Source: Ilumatobacter sp.
Lineage (GTDB): Bacteria; Actinomycetota; Acidimicrobiia; Acidimicrobiales; Ilumatobacteraceae
DNA length: 29,715 bases
Reading direction: 5' to 3'
NCBI GenBank assembly: GCA_018666235.1
Contig: JABJAB010000027.1
Span: 1 to 29,715, forward strand
Part shown: piece after piece, positions 1-7,389 of the stretch
Layout of the letters: each line of letters begins with the position of its first letter
How positions within the stretch are numbered: the first letter of the stretch is position 1
Notes under the pieces: generated by a model
What the model saw: only the letters and a program-made list of their open reading frames with translations
What the model was told of the DNA's origin: nothing
Database searches by the model: none
Made by a program: the position numbers and the translations under genes

Positions 1-768
1 GGCATCACCGCGCGCCTGTCAGCTCGGTTCGGCATTTGGAACGACATGGCTGCAACGTCTGAGGCGCACGCCCAGGCGCTTGCCAACATCGTGCAGGCCA
101 ACCTCGAGGCAATGGCCCTCATCCGCACCGATCGCAACGGGTGGTGGGTTGGTTCAGAGGGCTTCGACATCCCGGTCGCCATGAACGACTCTCCGGAGGC
201 AGCGGCGGATGTCGACCGCATTCGCACGCTCGGTTGGCTCGTCTGGGACCTTCACTTCGGTCACGAACCAGCCGTCGCCGGCTACTTCGATGGCCTCGAC
301 ACGGCTCAACTTGCGCGCATCCGATCGCTGGCTCAACACGACCGCCTCGTCGCCGGGCTCGACATCTACCCGATCTCAGTCATGCCGGTCGGAGGTGACC
401 GGCCGGCATGGACGCCGCGTGAACTGATCAGCCTCGCCATGGCCGAGATCGAGCGGTGGCACGACCGCTACGAGCAGCCCTTCTGGATCGCGGAGACGTC
501 AAACCTCACACTGCCACTCGACCAGCAGGTCTCCTGGCTCAACGAGTTCTCCGCGGGGCTCGCTCAGCTGCGCGTTGACGGACGGCCCGCACGCGGGCTC
601 TGCTGGTACAGCCGCGGTGACCAGTTCGATTGGCAAACGGCATTAACTGAACCAACAGGCGCAGTGACCGAAGTCGGGCTGTACGACACCAAACGGCGCG
701 CTCGCCCGGTCGCTGCTCGCTTCAAGGAGTTGGCCGACGGCGGCGCTCCTCAACCGCAGGTCAATTGA
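1..768 (+). CDS. Glycoside-hydrolase-like TIM-barrel protein, C-terminal part (5' end outside window)
   Basis: The frame is open from base 1, so the gene begins upstream; the first internal ATG is at 46. About 255 residues are visible. They resemble the C-terminal half of a family 1/5-type glycoside hydrolase barrel. There is a FGIWND strand, a long helix, then a strand ending in FWIAETS, whose Glu is a candidate catalytic nucleophile, and a late GLCWYSRGDQFDW strand typical of the last barrel segments. No signal peptide can be judged because the N-terminus is missing. The gene converges on the PPOX gene and the two stop codons overlap in an 8-bp palindrome (761-768). The substrate cannot be read from the sequence; the GH assignment itself is tentative. 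Confidence 0.5.
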   Translation, partial: GITARLSARFGIWNDMAATSEAHAQALANIVQANLEAMALIRTDRNGWWVGSEGFDIPVAMNDSPEAAADVDRIRTLGWLVWDLHFGHEPAVAGYFDGLDTAQLARIRSLAQHDRLVAGLDIYPISVMPVGGDRPAWTPRELISLAMAEIERWHDRYEQPFWIAETSNLTLPLDQQVSWLNEFSAGLAQLRVDGRPARGLCWYSRGDQFDWQTALTEPTGAVTEVGLYDTKRRARPVAARFKELADGGAPQPQVN

Positions 769-1216
769 CCCGTGCCGACTCGAGCACATCTACTGACTCA
801 TCGATCCAGGGCCCGACGCCACTGAGCCGCTCGACCGCGACGCGAACCACCACGGCACTCGGCGAGTCACGCATTGCCAGCGGATGACGCCGCAAGCTCG
901 TGTATTTCCTCGCCAAGCGATCCATCAGCTCAGGGTTTGGCCCCGGCTCGATTGTTGCGCAGCCTCGGATGACCAGGTGGCGCTGAAAGCCCCGTTCATT
1001 GCGCTCGACGTCTTCGATCGACAAGATGACCCGACTGTCGCGACGAAGGTTCTTGGCCTTCTCGCTGTTTACATCAGTGCCGAAAAGAATCTCGTCGCCC
1101 TGAGCAACGACCCACACGACCGACACCTGCGGACTCCCGTCAGCATTGTTGGTCCACACATGTGCCACTGCGTCCGTGCCAAGCATCGCCTGAGCAGTTG
1201 CTGGAATGGTGGACAT
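761..1216 (-). CDS. PPOX-class flavin-dependent oxidoreductase (possibly F420-dependent)
   Basis: A 151-residue protein of the pyridoxamine-5'-phosphate-oxidase-like split beta-barrel fold. Family-typical features are an early AHVWTNNADGSPQVSVVWV strand pair, the EILFGTDVNSEKAKNLRRDS segment (nucleotide- or F420-phosphate-binding loop in this family) and a VILSIED strand. Actinobacterial members commonly use F420H2, FMN or haem; the cofactor cannot be decided here. The open frame extends upstream to 1327, but ATG at 1216 is preferred because a strong AAGGAGG Shine-Dalgarno lies just upstream and homology starts there. The stop overlaps the stop of the convergent gene. Confidence 0.8.
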   Translation of the reverse strand: MSTIPATAQAMLGTDAVAHVWTNNADGSPQVSVVWVVAQGDEILFGTDVNSEKAKNLRRDSRVILSIEDVERNERGFQRHLVIRGCATIEPGPNPELMDRLARKYTSLRRHPLAMRDSPSAVVVRVAVERLSGVGPWIDESVDVLESARVN

Positions 1217-1268
1217 CGGCGACCTCCTTGGGTGCCCCGTCCAGATTAGTGCATTTGTGAATGATGCG

Positions 1269-2738
1269 CTAGTGGCCAACGATTTCGACGTCGCCAGGCT
1301 TCCACGAGTGATCAAACCACGGCTCAAGCGGGCCGTACAGGCGGATCACAGTGAACCATCCCTTGCCGGCAACAGTCTGGATCCAGTTGTTCTGCAGCTC
1401 AGCGGGCTGCTCCGGCCCAAAGAGCAGGTCGACTGAACCGTCGGCGTTCATTTCAAGGTCGCCCTTCTGGCTGTTGCGACTCGGGAACGGTTGCCCCGTC
1501 TGCAGTTCTGAACGCGTCTGCGGGTCGTACGCAACGATTGACCAGAAGTTCTTGGCTGGGACGTTGGCTGGGAGGCGCAGCCGGTACTGCTTGGATCCGT
1601 CGAAGTAGTTGCCATCGGCGTCCTTGTCGGTTCCCGCGTACTGCGAACCCGCGCCGACCATCTCCAACGCCATCGCCGGGGTGTTCACCGTTGCGACATA
1701 GAAGAACAATGTGCGGGCATCAAGATGTCGACCGCCTCGTCCCTCGTCACGCAGCCACTCGTAGTCGCCGCCGATGAAGAATGTGTGCCACCTTCGGTCG
1801 TCGTAGAGCAAGAAGTCGTCTTCGCGCCACCTGAAGTAAATCGCTCGAGCAGTTCCGTTCGCGACCTCAGCAGCCTCGGTGAGAATCGCGCTCATCCGTG
1901 CATCCGGAGCGAACGGCTTGTCCTTGTGGATCCCGATCGCTGCCAAAAGTCCCCGCGTTTCGGCATCAATCATCTCGATTGGCTCACGATGAATGACCGG
2001 CGCGAGCTCATCGAAGAACTCGACATTGTTCGCGTGAATCGTGTTGAACAACTGTCCGGACGTGGCGGTGAACTCCATCTGCGGTGGATCGTCCGCCTGT
2101 GACATCGGGTAGACCTTCACACCTTCGCGGAACATCGCTGCGGCAGCATCGGGTCGTCCATCCACCAGGAATCCGCGGAGAATGATCCAATTGCTGTAGC
2201 TGGTCGACTCCGCGACGAAGTAACCGTCAGGCACGTCACCGTCGTAGCCGGGCGGAAGAATCAGATACTTGCCGCCCTGCCCTCGATCGGGCCCGGGGCC
2301 ACCCATATCGATGACAAATCGGAACCAGGCGTCGTTGACGGTGCCAGGCCCGCAACCCGGTGGAATTTCGACGACGACAGGTCCATCGCGTTCCAGGTCA
2401 AAGAACCCACCGCAGTACACCGTGTCGGTGTTTCCCGTGAGGAAGAGCGGGCCCGAGTCCAACAACTCGTCCATGATCACCAGCTTGTGACATGCATCCG
2501 CCCCCATACCGAGAAATCCGAGACGCATCGCCTCGATCGATGCTGCCGGGATGCAACTCAGAAAGACCTCGACGCCCCGGAGAAAATCGAGGTGATCGAA
2601 CAGGCGGGCCGAGGTGTCAGCGGTCGGCACGCCGTCGACGAAATCCAACGGGCCGATTCTCGAATCGACGTGATCAGGGGTGAGGACCTTCGACGGAATG
2701 GGCGTGTTGAAGCCGGGTTGGACTGATTCGTCGTTCAT
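1269..2738 (-). CDS. DUF1254/DUF1214 domain-containing protein
   Basis: A 489-residue protein with the DUF1254 domain in the N-terminal half (around GPLFLTGNTDTVYCGGFFDL, then a GPVVVEIPPG segment) and DUF1214 in the C-terminal half (around AKNFWSIVAYDPQTRSEL and DGSVDLLFGPEQP, ending with a WFTVIRLYGP strand). The pair occurs in a widespread family of unknown biochemical function. No signal peptide is obvious. ATG at 2738 is chosen over an upstream in-frame start at 2774 because conserved sequence begins there and a GAGGA-like site lies just upstream. The 5' end abuts a truncated methyltransferase on the other strand. Confidence 0.8.
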   Translation of the reverse strand: MNDESVQPGFNTPIPSKVLTPDHVDSRIGPLDFVDGVPTADTSARLFDHLDFLRGVEVFLSCIPAASIEAMRLGFLGMGADACHKLVIMDELLDSGPLFLTGNTDTVYCGGFFDLERDGPVVVEIPPGCGPGTVNDAWFRFVIDMGGPGPDRGQGGKYLILPPGYDGDVPDGYFVAESTSYSNWIILRGFLVDGRPDAAAAMFREGVKVYPMSQADDPPQMEFTATSGQLFNTIHANNVEFFDELAPVIHREPIEMIDAETRGLLAAIGIHKDKPFAPDARMSAILTEAAEVANGTARAIYFRWREDDFLLYDDRRWHTFFIGGDYEWLRDEGRGGRHLDARTLFFYVATVNTPAMALEMVGAGSQYAGTDKDADGNYFDGSKQYRLRLPANVPAKNFWSIVAYDPQTRSELQTGQPFPSRNSQKGDLEMNADGSVDLLFGPEQPAELQNNWIQTVAGKGWFTVIRLYGPLEPWFDHSWKPGDVEIVGH

Positions 2739-3502
2739 TGGAAGATCCTCACTGGGGCGACTGGTACGAACCAAAAACTATCAGCGGCGTCGTGACTCGG
2801 GCACTCGCGGCAGGCTTGAACGAGTCGGTCTCCATCACGGCGACCGACCTCAACCAACCGATGCTCGATCACGCCGAGGCCATGGGCACCGCCGGTCCGG
2901 TCGAGTGGCAGCAGGCGGACGTGATGAACCTCCCGTTCCCCGATGCCTCGTTCGACGTCGTCGTGTGCCAGTTCGGCGTGATGTTCTTCCCCGACAAGGT
3001 CGCAGCACACGCCGAGGTCGCACGCGTACTCCGGCCGGGTGGCACCTACCTTTTCACTGTCTGGGATGCGATCGAGCAGAACGAGTTCGTGCATGTCGTC
3101 GAGCGGTCCCTTGCAGAGTTGTTCCCATCGGATCCGCCGAGGTTTATGTCACGCACACCACACGGCTATCACGACGACGCCGTGCTCCGCGCTGACCTCG
3201 CGATGTGCGGAGGATTCGCATCAGTCACGATCGACACCGTCAACGCCCACAGCCGAGCAGCGACGTGTCACATTCCGGCGAGGGCATACCTCGAGGGCAC
3301 ACCGCTGCGAGCCGAAGTCGAAGCGCTCGACCCGAACGGCCTTGCTGTGGCACTCGAAGTGTCGGCTGCCGCTCTGACGCAGCGATTCGGTTCCGTCGAC
3401 CCCGTCGGCAAGATCCGCGGTTTCGTTGTGACGGCTACGAAATCTGGACTGCTCCCAACGGTTCAATCAGGTTTCCTCTCGGACATCGAGCCGCGAGAAT
3501 GA
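2738..3502 (+). pseudogene. 5'-truncated class I SAM-dependent methyltransferase
   Basis: From about 2786 onward the reading frame is a clear ubiE/COQ5-type (Methyltransf_11) protein. It has GVVTRALA, ATDLNQPMLDHA (the acidic residue after strand 2 that holds the SAM ribose), QADVMNLPFPDASFDVVVCQ (motifs II-III) and EVARVLRPGGTYLF. The glycine-rich motif I (normally V-L-E-x-A-x-G-T-G directly before GVVTRALA) and the roughly 50 residues before it are absent. The preceding bases encode unrelated sequence running into the 5' end of the DUF1254 gene. The only start in frame is a TTG at 2738 without a Shine-Dalgarno. Without motif I the protein should not bind SAM, so this is probably a remnant left by a deletion; expression as a shortened protein cannot be excluded. 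Confidence 0.6.
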
Positions 3503-3506
3503 CCAG

Positions 3507-4115
3507 ATGAACACGACTGTCGAAGTCTTCGCCGACATCACCTGTCCATTCACGCACGTCGGTCTGAAACGGGTCATCGAACACGTCTCGATCCTCGACC
3601 ATCCTGTCGACGTCGTCGTTCGAGCGTGGCCGCTCGAGTGGGTGAACGGCAGCGCGCTCGATGTTGCCCCCGTCCAGGTCAAGGCCGCCGCGCTGAGTGA
3701 ACAGCTCGGCGTGGATGATTTTGCTGGGCTGCGGCCCGACCATTGGCCATCCACCACCCTGCCCGCACTCGAGCTGGCAGCAGCTGCATACGGCGTCGAC
3801 GCCGCGACGGGCATGGCTGTGAGCCTGGCATTGCGCGTGGCGCTCTTCGAGCAGGGCCGTGACGTTGGCGACCTCAACGTCCTGGCTGAGATCGCTGCCG
3901 AACACGGTGTCACCCCGCACGACGAGAGCATTGCAGTGCGCGCCGACTACGAGGACGGACTGGCCCGTGGGGTCAGCGGTTCACCGCACTTCTGGGTGGG
4001 CGACACCAACTTCTTCTGCCCGGCACTGGACCTCGGACACGATGCCGAGAACCACCTCACCGCGCGGTTCGACCCCGACAGCCTCGCTCAGTTCTTCGCC
4101 ACCATCGACGACTGA
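3507..4115 (+). CDS. DsbA-family thioredoxin-fold protein, single active-site Cys
   Basis: A 202-residue DsbA/FrnE/HCCA-isomerase-like protein. The first beta strand runs into DITCPFTHVGLKR: the first Cys of the CxxC motif is present, but the second position is Thr, giving CPFT. A late GVSGSPHFWVGD segment carries the expected cis-proline, and a helical insertion separates the two halves. There is no signal peptide, so it should be cytoplasmic. The Cys-only motif suggests a transferase-, isomerase- or monothiol-type role rather than dithiol oxidation; the substrate is unknown. It starts 5 bases after the methyltransferase remnant and precedes the AhpD-like selenoprotein on the same strand. 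Confidence 0.75.
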   Translation: MNTTVEVFADITCPFTHVGLKRVIEHVSILDHPVDVVVRAWPLEWVNGSALDVAPVQVKAAALSEQLGVDDFAGLRPDHWPSTTLPALELAAAAYGVDAATGMAVSLALRVALFEQGRDVGDLNVLAEIAAEHGVTPHDESIAVRADYEDGLARGVSGSPHFWVGDTNFFCPALDLGHDAENHLTARFDPDSLAQFFATIDD

Positions 4116-4199
4116 ACCTCAGCAGCGCATCGCCTGCGACGATCCATCACGACCAGCGCGGCGTCGAGCGGCTCCGAACGATGTCACTACTGTTCGTAC

Positions 4200-5276
4200 A
4201 TGAGCAGCATCGACGAAGCGCAGCGTTCGGCGACCGAGGCGATTGCCAGTCCCGGTGATTGGTTGACCGGCGCACAGCGCATCGGCGTGTGGCGAGAAGC
4301 GCGAGCAGCCGATACCAACGAGCTCGATCAAAAGCGGCGACGGGCACTGTCGCCAAACGCGGTCAGCGGTTCACACGCAAGCACCGCTGAACTTTCAGCA
4401 CCAGCGATGGAGGTCGTGCACCGCACAGCGTCAGATCCAGGTCGGCTCACACGGTCGTGGGCCGCCGAACAGATCGCTGCACTCGGCGAAGAGACCTACA
4501 CGGAGCTGATCGGCGTCACGGCGATCGTCACGGTCATCGACCGGTTCCAGCGGGCCATGGGTCGCCCTGAACTGCCGCTCCCAACACCCGCCGCTGGCGA
4601 GCCAACGCAGGTACGTCCTGACGACGTCGGCGATATCGGCGCCTGGGTCAGCCAGACAGTCGGGCCGACCACGGCCAACGTCAGCCGGACACTCAGCCTC
4701 GTGCCGGTGACCAATCAGGCGTGGCGGCAACTCGTTGACACGCACTACTCACACGGCGCCGAGTTCATGAACATGCAGTGGGACTTCCCGCTCTCCCGGC
4801 CGCAGGCCGAGCTGGTGGCGACACGATCGACTGCGCTCAACGAGTGCTTCTATTGAACGACCTCGCACACCACGCTGCTCCGTGTGAGTGGCGAAGCGAA
4901 CGGACTGCACATCGACCTCGAAGGAGCGCTCGATGCCGACCACATCGGTGACGTCGGCGTCCCCGCCAGTGCAGAGCTGCTGGCGTTCACGAACGCTGTC
5001 GAGCTGGGCCGCGGCGACATCGACCAGACACGCGCCGCGCTCGCCGCAGCGATCGGGGCCGAGGCAACAACCGAAGCGGCAGCGATCATCGCGATCTTCA
5101 ACGGACTGGTGCGCGTCGCCGACGGCACCGGCATCCAGCTCGACGACGGTGTTTTCACCGCATCGATCACTGAGCGCGAATCCCTCGACATCAACCGCTT
5201 CGCCGGCGCGGCGAACTCAGCCGACCTCCAGCCGGCACCAAGCATGCCGACCGCAGTGCACCAACTCTTCGGCTGA
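4200..5276 (+). CDS. AhpD/CMD-like selenoprotein, CxxU, in-frame UGA at 4854-4856
   Basis: The frame runs from ATG 4200 to a stop ending at 5276 with one internal TGA at 4854-4856, giving 358 residues if the TGA is read as Sec219. Around it the sequence reads NECFYU then TTSHTTLLR, that is C216-x-x-U219-x-x-x-H223. This matches the C-x-x-C-x-x-x-H peroxidatic/resolving motif of AhpD and carboxymuconolactone-decarboxylase-like proteins, with the second Cys replaced. Upstream, LSRPQAELVATRSTALNE and an earlier helical repeat (EETYTELIGVTAIVTVIDRF) fit a two-domain CMD protein. Downstream, SGEANG and the helical tail continue in the same frame. Expected role: thiol- or selenol-based peroxide reduction. 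A stem-loop follows the TGA (4863-4891). Alternatives are a nonsense mutation or a sequencing error; two further Sec-type TGAs nearby argue against both. Confidence 0.85.
4863..4891 (+). promoter_or_regulatory. Candidate bacterial SECIS stem-loop for the AhpD-like gene
   Basis: Starting 6 bases after the UGA, the mRNA can fold with CACG (4871-4874) pairing CGUG (4881-4884) around the six-base loop CUGCUC. Below it, C4870 is bulged, two further pairs follow, then an A-A mismatch and a lower stem of four pairs (4863-4866 with 4888-4891, including G-U pairs). The loop begins 18 nt after the UGA, within the 16-37 nt reported for bacterial SECIS. The G expected in the first two loop bases is present only if the G4874-C4881 pair opens. 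A competing 7-bp stem (4862-4868 with 4882-4888) exists, so the exact fold is uncertain. Confidence 0.45.
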
Positions 5277-5311
5277 CAACTCGTCACCCGCGGTCAGTAA
5301 GTTCGCGCACC

Positions 5312-5713
5312 ATGAGCGACGAGGCGGACAGCACCAGCGCACCAAGTTTTCCGCTGCAGGAATACCTCGGCATGGAGCTGTCCAGTACCGAAATGGGCGC
5401 CGGAACCGCAACGCTGCACCTCGACGATCAGCACGCCAACCCGAACGGTGTGGCTCACGGCGCCGTGCTCTTCGCACTGGTCGACACAGCGATGGGCAAG
5501 GCGACAATGAGCGTGATCGACGACAATCTGTACTGCGCGAGCGTCGAGCTGTCACTTCGTTTTATCCGGCCAGCATCGGAGGGTGAGCTGATTGCCGAGG
5601 CCACGGTCGTGAAACGCGGTCGCAGCATCGTGCACCTCGAAGCGCGAGTGCACGACGGCGATCACCGGCTCGTCGCCACCAGTTCGGGCACCTTTGCCAT
5701 CCTCGGCGGCTGA
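5312..5713 (+). CDS. PaaI-type hotdog-fold thioesterase
   Basis: A 133-residue hotdog-fold protein of the PaaI/YdiI thioesterase group. The segment NPNGVAHGAVLFALVDTAMG carries the conserved H-G-G-like helix start (here HGA) and the acidic residue on the central helix used for thioester hydrolysis. SVELSLRFIRPASEGELIAEA and RSIVHLEARVHDGD are the following strands. It probably hydrolyses an acyl- or aryl-CoA in the cytoplasm. It lies 35 bases after the AhpD-like gene on the same strand and may share its transcript. Confidence 0.85.
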   Translation: MSDEADSTSAPSFPLQEYLGMELSSTEMGAGTATLHLDDQHANPNGVAHGAVLFALVDTAMGKATMSVIDDNLYCASVELSLRFIRPASEGELIAEATVVKRGRSIVHLEARVHDGDHRLVATSSGTFAILGG

Positions 5714-5794
5714 TGGCAACACCGGCGTCGCAGCGAAAGCGGCTCCATCGGCGACTCGAGTGCGAGTCGGGCAGCTCCACGGCAGGCTGCAGTC

Positions 5795-7120
5795 ATGACC
5801 GATGACGCCTCGCCCGAGATCGACACCGAATCCGACGCGCCATCGACCGACGATCTCGATGACGTGATCGAATCGGACGCGGCAGAACGACTCGCGATGC
5901 GATTCGGTTTCGATGATGAGCAGACGCAACTCTTCATGCTGCTCACCGGAGCTGCCTCGCTCTTCGCTCAGGACGGCGACCCAGCCCTCGGCGACGACGC
6001 GACCGAGCGGAGCCAGGCGCTGGCACTGTTCACCCAAGCGCTCAACGACCCGCCGATCGCGCTTGCCGCATGGGACGCCTGGTCCGAGGAAGGCCTCACT
6101 GGTGACGTATTGCAGCCGTTCGTCGATGAAATCATGGGCTCACTCGAAGGTGGCCAGCCCGGCGTCAGTTGGCTCTTGTCACGCCAGGCGGCGCTTCGAC
6201 TCGACAACGACGAGTCCACCCGCCTGCTGGAGTCGGTGCGCGACAGTGGTCACGCCGCGGTGCTGATCGACCTCGCTGCGCTGCAAGCCGACGGGAGTAA
6301 CCCGATCGAGGCCCGCGACCTCCTGGAAGCCGCGGGCGTGAACACCGAGATCGACCTCGACGCTGCATACGATCCGATCACCAGCGAGCAGGGCCTCGGT
6401 GTCGAACTGGCCGAAGAGATCGCTCCGTTCGCTGCGCTGCGACCTCAGCGGATCGCCGGCCGTAACGACACCTGTCCGTGCGGCTCAGGCAAGAAGTACA
6501 AACACTGCCATCTCGGCAAGGAACTGCACTCGCTGAACGATCGGGCGGCGTGGCTGTACCTCAAGATGATGCGGTTCATGCAACTCACCAACCCGTACCT
6601 GCCTGACGCGGTCGTGGCTGAGATGACGAGCAGCTTGGAGACACCGGACCTGGCCAACATGCTCGAGTCGTCCTACATCCCGACCGACATTGCCCTGCAC
6701 GAAGGCGACGTGGCCAGCCGTTTCCTCATGGCGAAGAGCGCTGTGCTCCCCGCCGACGAGGTCGAACTCACGGAACGATGGATCGAGGCGCCGCGCAGCG
6801 TGTTCCGCGTCAAGAAGTCGACACACGCTGAGCTGGAACTCATCGAATTGCGCAGTCGCGACCGCGTCACCATCGTCGGCACCGTGCCCGAGCAACCGCT
6901 TGAGGTCGGCACGCTGATCTGCGGGCGACCGCTGCCAGTCGGCCAGACTCATCGGTCCTACGGGGGTTTCCTCCCCGTCGACGAGACAATGATCGACGGC
7001 GTCCTCGAAGCGTGTGCCAGCCGCAATCTTGCCACGGTGGCCATTTCACTCTCACAGATCTTTGACGCCGCCGAGATGGCCGACGCGCTGCTCGCGGAAG
7101 ATCCTCTTCAGGTGCCGTAG
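5795..7120 (+). CDS. SEC-C metal-binding-motif protein of unknown function
   Basis: A 441-residue protein whose only clear motif is a central SEC-C zinc-binding module (GRNDTCPCGSGKKYKHCH, around residues 220-240), the same C-x-C...H-C module found at the end of SecA. The N-terminal 40 residues are very acidic. The rest is mostly helical before the motif and mixed alpha/beta after it, with no recognised enzyme signature. SEC-C proteins are often accessory or hypothetical; the name is unrelated to selenocysteine. Its 3' end overlaps the 3' end of the SelW-like gene on the other strand by 13 bases (7108-7120). Confidence 0.75.
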   Translation: MTDDASPEIDTESDAPSTDDLDDVIESDAAERLAMRFGFDDEQTQLFMLLTGAASLFAQDGDPALGDDATERSQALALFTQALNDPPIALAAWDAWSEEGLTGDVLQPFVDEIMGSLEGGQPGVSWLLSRQAALRLDNDESTRLLESVRDSGHAAVLIDLAALQADGSNPIEARDLLEAAGVNTEIDLDAAYDPITSEQGLGVELAEEIAPFAALRPQRIAGRNDTCPCGSGKKYKHCHLGKELHSLNDRAAWLYLKMMRFMQLTNPYLPDAVVAEMTSSLETPDLANMLESSYIPTDIALHEGDVASRFLMAKSAVLPADEVELTERWIEAPRSVFRVKKSTHAELELIELRSRDRVTIVGTVPEQPLEVGTLICGRPLPVGQTHRSYGGFLPVDETMIDGVLEACASRNLATVAISLSQIFDAAEMADALLAEDPLQVP

Positions 7121-7380
7121 CGAAGCGTCCCCGCCGGGAGCCTCGCTTCGAGTGCAGCCATCACTTCGCCCACGTTGGCCTGGCGGCCAGTCTCGTGCTT
7201 CGAGTAAATCGTGTCGCGCTGTCCATCGCGCTCGACGACCACGTCGAACACACCGCCGCCACCAGGGATGAGTGTGATCTCGCTCACCTTGTGCTGGTAA
7301 GCGGCCATGACTTCATCGGTCACGCGCACGGCGTGAGGCCAATAGTTTCAAGCCAGGCAATACGTGATGCTGATCTTCAT
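7108..7380 (-). CDS. SelW/Rdx-family selenoprotein, CxxU, in-frame UGA at 7348-7350
   Basis: Reading the minus strand from ATG 7380, the first ten residues are MKISITYCLA, followed by a TGA (7350-7348) and then NYWPHAVRVTDEVMAAYQ. Later come ITLIPGGGGVFDVVV, IYSKHETGR and GEVMAALEARL. This is a complete 90-residue SelW/SelT/SelH (Rdx) protein: the N-terminal Y-C-x-x-U at positions 8-11, the x-G-G-V-F strand and the final helix all match the family. An AGGAG site 7 bases before the ATG supports this start. The gene begins 9 bases after the flavin reductase stop, so it is probably the second gene of that operon. Expected role: small thioredoxin-fold selenol redox carrier. Ordinary gene calling begins after the TGA and misses the active site. 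Confidence 0.93.
7315..7343 (-). promoter_or_regulatory. Bacterial SECIS stem-loop of the SelW-like gene
   Basis: In the mRNA, AUUGG (7343-7339) and UCACGC (7336-7331) pair with GCGUGA (7325-7320) and CCGAU (7319-7315). The only interruptions are a two-base CC bulge on the 5' side and one G-U pair. The apical loop is CGUGC (7330-7326), with G among its first two bases. Seventeen bases separate the UGA from the loop. Distance, loop size and loop G all agree with the bacterial SECIS consensus. Recognition by SelB is inferred. Confidence 0.75.
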
Positions 7381-7389
7381 GGCGTGCTC

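Noticed and set aside
2708..2785. A fourth Sec codon explaining the missing methyltransferase N-terminus
   Set aside because: The in-frame TGA at 2708-2710 is not near any methyltransferase motif, and the sequence between it and 2786 has no family similarity; truncation explains it better.
4884..5276. Separate small gene with a GTG start after the AhpD-like gene
   Set aside because: It is in the same frame as the upstream gene, begins mid-domain just after a TGA at the catalytic Cys position, and has no Shine-Dalgarno of its own. It is the C-terminal part of the selenoprotein.
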